Source: Spirogloea muscicola
Taxonomy: Eukaryota; Streptophyta; Zygnematophyceae; Spirogloeales; Spirogloeaceae
Direction: 5' to 3'
Length of the DNA: 10,369 nucleotides
Assembly: GCA_009602725.1 (NCBI GenBank)
Contig: WELB01000450.1
Span: forward strand, 1-10,369
Shown: positions 1 through 7,600 of the stretch, one piece after another
Layout of the letters: each line of letters starts with the position of its first letter
Position numbering within the stretch: the stretch's first letter is position 1
Notes under the pieces: model-generated
Told to the model about the DNA's origin: nothing
The model's database searches: none
What the model saw: the letters and a program-made list of their open reading frames with translations, nothing else
Position numbers and translations under genes: made by a program

Positions 1-110
1 GGCCTCCTGCGCCGCGCTGCCGGCCGCCGCCATCGCGCCGCGCGGCAGCCCCAGGGCCCGCTGCTTCTCTCTGCGGCTGAGCCGCGGCTCTGCGGCGCGC
101 TCTCGGGCAG
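1..110 (+). other. Probable intron end upstream of the first visible oxidoreductase exon
   Basis: This very GC-rich stretch ends in a pyrimidine-containing segment and an AG at 109-110, which fits a 3' splice site for the exon at 111. The same frame stays open back to base 1, but its translation shows none of the glycine-rich dinucleotide-binding start expected just before the first exon of this family. I therefore read it as intron, with the N-terminal exon outside the window. It could instead be an in-frame 5' extension. Confidence 0.55.
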
Positions 111-3100
111 AGTCGTGGCCCTCACGCTCTTCGACCTGCGCCGCCTCGGCAAGGTCCGCCGCCTGGTGAGCGCGCACGGCACGGCCGCAGCCATTCCTGT
201 CGCCGGTCGCTCTGGCGAGCATGACTGGCGTAGGCCTCCCGTCGCCGCCGGTCGCCGGCCGCTCTTTTCTCTCGAGAGATGCACGATCGCACCTCCTCGC
301 CTGCCTCGGCAGATGATGTGCGACTTGACCGGGACGCGCTTCCCGGCGGTCCGCGAGACCCTGCGGCGCAAGATCGGCAGCGTGTACAAGGGCATGGACC
401 TCACTCTGGAGACGTTCCCGGCAGGTGACTCTGCCGCCTAGCCCTCGTCCGAGCCAAGGCTCGCCCCCGCGACAGGGCTTCAAGGGTAGGCCAGATACGG
501 CATGGCGAGGCCGGATAAGGCACGTCAAGGCAAAGGACGAGACCATGGTGGCCACCGCTCTGCATGCCGTTCTTGCTTTGCTGAGCTCGCGCGCAAGGTC
601 CACTGCGCTATCGCCTTTTGGAGTCATCTGTGAGCGGAAGCTTCTGGAGAGCCTCCACAAGCTCCGACTGAAAGTCCTCCGACTCGCCCGCCTGGCGATG
701 GTGGCATCCCCACGTGTTGCAGACGACGTCGTCCGAGACGAGTGTGCCTACCTGCCAGCCATGGCCACCATGCGCAAGGGCTCTGTGGTCATCATCTTCA
801 CGCCCGACAACACCCACTTTGACATCGCCATGGCGGCTGTCCGGCATGGTGAGCAAAAGGATGCCGCTTTTCCTGGAGGGCGGAGTATCGCTGCGTGGTC
901 ATGCACTACACTCCTCAAGGTCGACAAAATTGGGTATGACTGCCTGCTCGGGTAGCTGGAGCGCCGGCTCGTGCATCCTCCTGATGACGCTCCGCCCTCG
1001 GCTTGGCTGGGCACTGGCATCGGGGAGCAGGACTGCACGTGCTGGTTGCCAAGCCAGCGGTGAAGACGCTCGATCACCATCGACAACTCTGCTCAGCTGC
1101 CAAGTACCCCTTGCTGGACCTAAACAGCCCATCTTTGTAGCCCTAGCAGCACAGCAGTGTGCGCTTGTGCAAGTGGGGAGTCGGTGGTAAACGCAGAAGA
1201 AGGTGGAGGGCAAGAGCGCTGCCGGATGCAGCACAGAGCTCCGGCTCTCCAAGCTTCTCGGTCTACATTCTGTTGTCTTTGTGCAAGAGAACTGTCTAGG
1301 ATATTCTTGTGTGTTGGTTGACGACAGGGAAAACAAGGTCCTGGTATCTGTGGAGTTCCACAAGCGCTTTGATCCGATATATGCAGGTAACTTTGCTGCA
1401 GGCCTCCTCAGAGGATGTGGCCGCGGGACCCAGTAGACAGAGACCGAGTTCCCTGGTCTTGCGTGTGCCCGTCCAGGCGCAGTACTTCGCAATTATGTCG
1501 GAGTAGTCCAGCCATCCATGGACGTCGTGCTGGGGACCGCCAGAGAAGGGCATTGGCCTCACGCAGCGGTCCGAGGTCTCAGAGGAGGCATCATCCTCCG
1601 GAGCGGGCACCGGCTGGGCGCGTCCCAGCAGGCTGGCCAGCTGATCCGATGACGACCGCCCTGCAGCGACTCGCCGATCAGCTGGTCAGCCTGCTGGGAG
1701 CGCCCAGCCGCTGCCCGCTCCGGAGGGTGATGCCTCCTCCGAGACCTCGAACCGCCGCGTGAGGCCAATGCCCTTCTCTGGCGGTCCCGGACGACGTCCA
1801 TGGATGGCTGGACCACTTCGACATGATTGCGAAGTACCACGCCTGGTCGGACACACGCAAGACCAGGGAGCTCGGCCCCTGTCTACTGGGTCCTGCGGCC
1901 AGATTTATCTTCTCAGTCCTTGCTGCTTCCTTGTGGCTGATTGCCCCATATATCTGCTTGCAACAGATGCGAGGGACCGCATTTGCAGCCTTGGCCATTT
2001 CTCCTACTTTTCCAGCACCATGTGCCAGCCAAAGAAGCAGCTCACGACCTTTGCAGGTAATTCTAATTGCCTTCTGCCATGCAATCTAGAGTACTTCATT
2101 CCCGTAGACTGCGCATGGAGGCTTAATCAAGTCCAAGTTGCCGAGCAGACTTGTTGAGCATTGGCAAGTTGTCCTTTTACTCATTGGCTTGTCATCCTGC
2201 CCATTTTGTAGGCTGGGCTGGGAAGAGCTCTGACATCTCCTACTACCTCAACTCCCACCACATAGGTTGGTTGGACCTCAAATTAGCAACTCCTCATAGC
2301 TGCAGCTTCTACTTGTGCAGGCGAGATGATGCAATGATATGTACCAAACATGTAAGGTGGGCTTTGCACCAGGCAGATTTCCACGCTTGGTCGCTTGGAG
2401 CCTCTGCAAGGCCTGTAAGGGTGGTGGCTATGGCCAGCTCCGGCGTGGCGCAAGCTCAGCTAAAATCCGACACTGAGCTCGAGGACACCATCACCCTCCT
2501 GGTCAGCCATGCAGACCACACACCTCCAGCGAATCTTCTGTGTGAAGATGTTGCAATCTGGAGAGCTGATGGGGCCCATGCCGACATGACATGCAAGAGA
2601 TCTGGGGCTGTGCTGGTTGGCAGGTCCAGTGGATCAATGCTGCTGATTGCTCCAAAGGTTGTGCATCGTACACTGCGAGCTGGATCGCCCCCCCCTCAGA
2701 CTGCCACACTCAGCAGCACTTTCACTACATGGGTCAGAAGGTGCTTGGCAGACTCCAACGGCTGGACGATATCAAGCATCAGCCCAAGCACGCACTCAAA
2801 AGGCTGCATACATTCATATACCTGCACACTGCTGCACTTGTTAGTCGAGAGATACTTGGCCTGGCAGGGCGAGGTCCACGTTGATCAAGCGCATCGAGGC
2901 TACACTTGGGCGACCGATGCTTCTGGATACGGAACCCTGAACCCGCTGTACATGAAGGTGAGTGCAGAGGCATTTGAACGAGCTTTTCTTGGTGTCTGTA
3001 CAACATTGAGTGGCAATGGTAGCCACAGCTAGAGCCCTCAGCGCCCACTTACACGTGTCATGCGCAGTACACACCAGATTGCAAGGGCTACTTCGCTGGC

Positions 3101-3734
3101 CAGCTTGGCTATGGATATCGAAGCATCTCCCTTTTCCTTGCGGAGGTTGAAAAGGTGATCGATTTATGCCATCCATTACACCTTCCCCAAGTATGGAAAT
3201 GAAATTGATGGCTGATAAATTTGGGCGCTTGCAACATGTCTACAACGAGCTGGAAAACTTATTGAACGCCTCAGACACCTCTATTTCGAAATCACCTGAA
3301 GATAGGTGCAGCCATAATATGGTACAATGCAGCCACCTTAAAAGGCGCCATTCCTGTTTTCTGTGTGCTCAGTTAGTTGCAGGGACCAAGAGCCTGCAGG
3401 AGGTTGAGGATGACAAGCTACTGGGCACAATACATTCCACTCTTGCTGTTACTGCAATCCTGGAGGTGCGGACTGGTTGACATGAATGTCTACAAGTAGG
3501 TGTGCGCTTGCGTGCCGTGAAGGGCTATGGCCATCTGATGGATTAGACATGCAAGCAGCCGTTGGCAGCCTCCTATTTCTGCGATGGCCACTTTGACTGG
3601 CGCTTAATGACAGTGGGGCAACGAGCATGCAGGCTGGGAGGAGAAGCCTGGACTTAGGAGGAGAGCCTGTCTGCATTATCTACGATGAGCATGACCAACC
3701 TCTTAAGCTCCAGTCAATAGGCTTGGATCCATAA
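111..3734 (+). CDS. Gfo/Idh/MocA-family NAD(P)-dependent oxidoreductase, 13 exons, 5' partial
   Basis: Predicted soluble sugar or sugar-acid dehydrogenase/reductase with an N-terminal Rossmann domain and C-terminal alpha/beta domain. Exons: 111-165, 313-424, 723-848, 1031-1103, 1328-1386, 1967-2056, 2212-2265, 2377-2501, 2624-2740, 2868-2957, 3068-3154, 3373-3465, 3633-3734. All introns are GT-AG and the phases agree throughout, giving 393 visible residues and a TAA stop. Visible landmarks: [11 protein letters not shown] (1-11), end of a Rossmann strand; [15 protein letters not shown] (77-91); [12 protein letters not shown] (100-111), the counterpart of the family EKP motif with its lysine at K105; [17 protein letters not shown] (130-146); [14 protein letters not shown] (181-194), carrying the histidines expected at the active site; [13 protein letters not shown] and YGYRS in the C-terminal domain; and AGRRSLD near the end. 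Only the N-terminal GxGxxG region is missing from the window, so the full protein should be of normal family length. Some fungal relatives are annotated as D-galacturonate reductase-like, but the substrate cannot be told from sequence. The gene converges on the AAA ATPase gene. No broken exon was seen. Confidence 0.92.
1418..1645 (-). repeat. Left arm of the inverted repeat; Gag-fragment remnant reading leftward
   Basis: On the minus strand this arm reads from the centre outward, with the PMPFSGGP motif starting at an ATG at 1553-1551, followed in the same frame by [16 protein letters not shown] and TRKTREL to the arm end. From 1610 to 1418 the frame is open, so this copy keeps the better coding potential. 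A single extra base near 1620, compared with the right arm, shifts the frame upstream of the Pro/Ser-rich lead. The Gag fragment stops at the GPAA motif, exactly where the repeat ends. Confidence 0.8.
1677..1901 (+). repeat. Right arm of the inverted repeat; frameshifted Gag-fragment remnant reading rightward
   Basis: On the plus strand this arm encodes the same Gag segment from the centre outward. The PMPFSGGP motif starts at 1768. Compared with the left arm, 2 nt are missing near 1789-1793, so the [15 protein letters not shown] and TRKTREL part lies in another frame (from about 1795 to 1901). This arm therefore cannot encode an intact peptide. Most differences between the arms are transitions, as expected for two copies drifting after a duplication. 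Confidence 0.8.
2266..2376 (+). other. Stop-free 111-nt intron (intron 7) of the oxidoreductase gene
   Basis: The donor GTTGGT and the acceptor AGGCAG give an exact join of SHHI to DFHAW, a conserved active-site run. The intron is a multiple of three and has no stop in the host frame, so the reading frame is open straight through it. Retention would add 37 residues in the middle of the active-site motif. Family similarity argues that it is normally removed. Confidence 0.7.
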
Positions 3735-4315
3735 GTGGCACACGGATTCAATAGTATGCCACCTCAAGCAGAAGCTGAGTGGTGATGCATGATGCAACTA
3801 CACTTTCGTCAAATGTGGCTTACTATATTTATAACACCACCATAGAGGCTGCTGCATGTACAATAATATCTGGCAAACGAATGGTGAATGAGTGCACCAA
3901 AAGCTATTCACAGGTGTCTTGTGTTAGTGCCACGGCACCCACATGGAAGGCAGGTTGGAGTAGTTAAGCTCCTAAACACCTAAGCAAGAGTAATCTGGCT
4001 ACGGGGCCTGATGCAGAGCTCCAACTAGCAGCATCAATCTGATGCCAAATTCTGCCTTCTTGATTAATGATGTGAGCTAAGAGTAATCTAAAGAATGGTT
4101 GGAACCTAGCAGTTGACTCCTAGAACTGAAGACCTAATTAAGCACCTCGCTCATGCGAAATGACTATTCTAGGATTGGAGGCTAAGGAAGAAGTCATAAT
4201 AGCTACGAGGCACTATGAATAGTAAGACAACCACGCATCTGAGTGGAGTGTGAACCTGTACAACACAAGGGTCTGGACGTGCAGCCCGGGTGCTTTTGCT
4301 TCTCGCCATGTCACA
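3735..4315. other. Intergenic region between convergent stop codons (both 3' UTRs)
   Basis: This 581-nt stretch lies between the TAA at 3732-3734 (+) and the TGA at 4318-4316 (-). It is clearly richer in A+T than the rest of the window. It must hold the two 3' UTRs and both poly(A) sites. The pentamer TGTAA, the common poly(A) signal of chlorophyte algae, occurs on neither strand here. I see no tRNA-like fold, no family-like reading frame and no long repeat. The small open frame at 3779-3967 shows no recognisable family and has little support. Confidence 0.75.
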
Positions 4316-4672
4316 TCACATAAAGTAAGTGAGGTGGGCCTTCTTCCGCGAGCCCCCTTCCCCGTAGAGCTCATTCCAGTCCTCCAGCTCGGTCATGCTT
4401 CCTCCATCTGCAGCCACGCTCGCAGAGACCTACCAACAGGCACAGGGTTGTCTTGGTGAGCAACTCGCTTCAGGAACATGCTCGTCACTCTGCCCATGGA
4501 GATGAATATGTACTGGACACTTTCCATGAGGACTCAAAAGGGCGGCGTGGGCGGGCTGGCAGATTCAGCACAATACTAGCAGCAGGAGCCAAGTACTTTC
4601 CATGTCAGGGGCATCACCTGACGCATTGCCTGCTTCATGTCCTCCATATTCAGGGGCCGCAGCTTTGGCTCT
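4316..4672 (-). other. C-terminal signature exons of the AAA protein
   Basis: The last two exons, 4672-4618 and 4429-4316, encode [17 protein letters not shown] and, after a short spacer, [18 protein letters not shown] ending LTYFM before the TGA stop. The land-plant family ends in almost the same way. This tail fixes both the identity and the 3' end of the gene. It corresponds to the C-terminal helix that packs on the AAA core in this clade. Confidence 0.93.
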
Positions 4673-7600
4673 CTGCCAAGGTGTTGCAGTGTTCGTGTCA
4701 GGATTGCTTGCTGTGATGTTATTCAGGTAGTTCAAGGATCTACATTATCCAAGGACCTGTGCAAGTGTGATAAGTGGGTCAGTCAGAAGGTTACATGCTT
4801 AAGGGCACCTACTTGGTATTCGCCCCCTCCATTGGCAACTCCTGCTGCTGTTGCTGCTGCTGCACCTCCTTCACTACCACTCCGACTTGCTGGTCCGCTT
4901 CTTTTGACTGGGCACACAGGCATTTGAAATGATGGTCACGCACAGACATCTACTCTGAGCCTAGGTCCATGTATCTTGACGCTCCAAGGAGTAAGCAAAA
5001 AGCACGACGCCCGCAGCACAGGTGCGACTACCGACTACATCGGCACAGGGCGTGCGGCAGTGTATGCATCATTGACATGCTCACCTGCAGTATCTCAGCC
5101 ACAGCTGCTCCCTTCACTTCCTCGTCCACGTTCACCGAGCATACAGGCTCCGGCTTGCTTGCGACACCAGGCTCTGGTGGATTCTCTGTTTCCACTTCTG
5201 CTTCTTTGGACCCAACTGCATCCTCCCCGTTGTCTGCAATGGCCTCATTGTTGCACGTGACCATCTGCACCACTCCCAATGAGGCTTGTTAGGCAATAGG
5301 TAAACTTATTGGTTGACATTGACACCCAAGTGAAGCAAGGCGTGCATGTTCTCACAGGTACCCCATCAGTGACCGGATTGCTGACCTCCTTCTCCTTTTC
5401 CAGCAGCTCGCGGATCGGCCTATAGGCAGCAGTCAAGCACAGGTTCTGCCATGCACAGGGGGCAGATCAATCCTTTTAATCATAAGATAAATGTGTAAGT
5501 GCCATGAAGCAGTCACAATGATCAAGTGTAAGCGACACCGCAGCAAAGGCTTGGACGTGTCCAATCACCTTGAGATCGCTGCCAGAATGACCATCGGTCA
5601 AGGCAGCCAGACCCTTGAAGTCGAAGTCAGAAGCAAGCTCCTCCTTGGCTAGAATGGTCTGTAGGATGTTCTCCCTCTGTTCAATGTCAGGCAGGCCGAC
5701 CATAATCCTGCCAAAGGTATGCAAGATGTTCCAGTATCAGCAGAGGAGTAGAGAGCGAGTGTCAGTTCGTTCCACACAGTCATCCACACAGACTGCTTGA
5801 AGCGCCTGATTGCAGTTTATAATGTCCCCCTCCTTCAGAGCTCAGAGGCTGGTCGACCTGCGCTGGAAGCGACGGATGATGGCCTCATCAAGATCAAAGG
5901 GGCGGTTCGTAGCAGCCAGCACAAGGATGCGCGAGCTCTCTTTGGACGTGAGGCCGTCCCAGTGCGCCATGAACTCGTTCTTGATCTTCCGCATGGCTTC
6001 GTGCTCGCCAGCACGCGATCTCCTTCCCAGCATGCTGTCAACCTGCACAATCAGCCCATCATTTCCAGATGGTCATTCGGGATTCGACCAGGTCCTGAGC
6101 TCACCATCGACGTGGCCTGCTGAATGTGCACGTCAGAGCTGGACAACAGTACCTCATCAATGAAAATGACCGTCGGCGCAAGCTTTGCAGCCAAGGTAAA
6201 AAGTGCTCGCACATTCTTCTCGTCCTCGCCAAACCACTGCTCACATGATGCACCTCAGCATGTTCAGATACAGCAGCTGAGTTCAGTGCCACAGGTTCAC
6301 CAGTACAGGCAGCTTCCATCTGCATGCTGTTCAGCAGTGCGTACACGTCTTTGATCGGCCAGTTGAACCTTCCTTGCATTGTGATCTGCATGTACCTTGG
6401 AAGTCAACGAGGACATGGAGATGTTGATGAAGTTGGCTCCGACCTCCGTGGCCACGGCCTTGGCAATCATGGTCTTCCCTGTGCCTGGGGGCCCAAACAG
6501 CAATATCCCCCTGCAGGGCTGCACGCTTGAAGCAGAAGCATCAGCAGCCCCCTTGTGTCTTCTGCCGACTTTTGCAGCTTAGCATGAGCAACTGAGCGAT
6601 GCAGAATCAAAGAACAACCTCAACTGCAACTTGGCAGCAGCACACAACGATCTTTTGAAATTAGGCTTGAGCTGGCAAGAAAAAAGGGGTGGGGGTGTTG
6701 GGTTCCCCTCTTGGAAGAGGGAGCGGATGAAAAGCCGCTGACCGAGAGACTCATTCTTAAGTGGAGGACTGAGATTTTTGAGCATTGGCAGACCTGGACG
6801 AGGCCGCCAGGCTTGAAGAGCTCGGGTCGCTGCAGAGGTAGCATAACAAGCTCCCGCAGGGCCTCCTTGACATGGTCAAGCGCACCGATGGAGTCAAACG
6901 TGACCCCGATCTCTCCTGGAGGAATGACTTCTGGCCGGATCCGCTTTTCATACTCATTGTCAGGTGCAGCCTCCTGCCACAAGGACAACGTCAGCCAAGT
7001 GTCAGACACCTGGAACTGCCCAGAGCAGGTGGTGGAGAGCCCCCGGAACAGTGCAAGCTGTGATCCCGCCTAGGCTTGTCCACATCAAAAACTTACAGGC
7101 TCCGGCTTGGGGGTAGGGGCCACGGGCTTGGCCGCCTCAGTGTCCAGCGCCTTTGCATCTCCTTTTGCGGTGCCGGCCTTGGCTGCTTCGGCCTCCACTG
7201 GCACGGTCCCGCCAGCCTTTGAGCCCGTCACAGTCCCCTGCAACTCCTGCTTTCAGTCAAGCATGCAGAACAAGCTAGCCATCAGTATCGCTTGGATACA
7301 CCCAACACATGAGGGACCTGATTGTGACGTTGCCGCCAAGGGCATCATCTGGGAGTCCTTCATGATGCGAGACAATGATGAGCTATGTGCCGAGCCACCA
7401 GACAAACACTGGTTGGCATTTGCAGATTTTGTCTTACCCTGGTCTCAACAACATTTGCCTCCGCTTTGACTTTGACTTGTCCGTGGCCTTTCAACTCGGA
7501 CACCCAGAGGTTGTAGGCGTACTCCACGCTGCGCACCTCAGCAATGAGTAGAGTCAGTCTGCACATCTGGCATCTAGCAATGACAATCTGGTATGTGCCG

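Larger units (their letters stand above)
1418..1901. mobile_element. Foldback element built from two head-to-head Gag fragments of an LTR-type retrotransposon
   Basis: The two arms, 1418-1645 and 1677-1901, are reverse complements of each other with a 31-nt spacer at 1646-1676. By eye they differ at about 18 positions plus a 2-nt and a 1-nt indel, so about 92% identity. Read outward from the centre, each arm encodes a Gag-like peptide: a Pro/Ser-rich lead, then [28 protein letters not shown] and LLGPAA. That pattern, with a PFSGG-type start, a D-x-x-x-WL helix and an L-x-GxA end, is typical of the N-terminal part of Ty3-type Gag proteins. No LTR, protease, reverse transcriptase or integrase is present. 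I found no convincing target-site duplication. It is a non-autonomous remnant or a rearranged inverted duplication, not a working element. Confidence 0.82.
1387..1966 (+). other. Intron 5 of the oxidoreductase gene, enlarged by an inverted-repeat insertion
   Basis: The donor GTAACT follows the YA codons of the HKRFDPIYA motif, and the acceptor is CAACAG before ATGCGAGG. Both sides are phase 1 and restore the conserved DPIYADARDR run, so splicing here is well supported. The intron is 580 nt while the other eleven in this gene are 110-298 nt. Removing the 484-bp palindromic element leaves about 96 nt, an ordinary size. The non-element remainder is a short 5' piece and a 3' piece with a T/C-rich tract before the acceptor. 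Confidence 0.85.

Noticed and set aside
899-1492. 197-codon open frame on the minus strand
   Set aside because: It overlaps oxidoreductase exons 3 to 5 antisense, and no motif is recognised outside the part that enters the Gag-like arm.
1411-1910. Target-site duplication flanking the foldback element
   Set aside because: Only GAT-like triplets are shared near the ends and they are not in register, so no duplication can be claimed.
2151-3032. Single 293-codon open frame on the plus strand as one exon
   Set aside because: It covers several real exons, but it runs through introns 7-9 and leaves the correct frame after the non-3n intron 8. Family similarity requires splicing.
3779-3967. 62-codon open frame in the intergenic region
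   Set aside because: It has no family-like motif, lies in the likely 3' UTR and has no splice or conservation support.
3986-4089. Direct repeat of the 11-mer AAGAGTAATCT at 3986-3996 and 4079-4089
   Set aside because: Two short copies in A+T-rich DNA can occur by chance; there is no array and no spacer regularity, so it is not CRISPR or a known element end.
3735-4315. tRNA or other structured RNA gene in the intergenic region
   Set aside because: No T-loop consensus or acceptor-stem pairing was found by eye on either strand.
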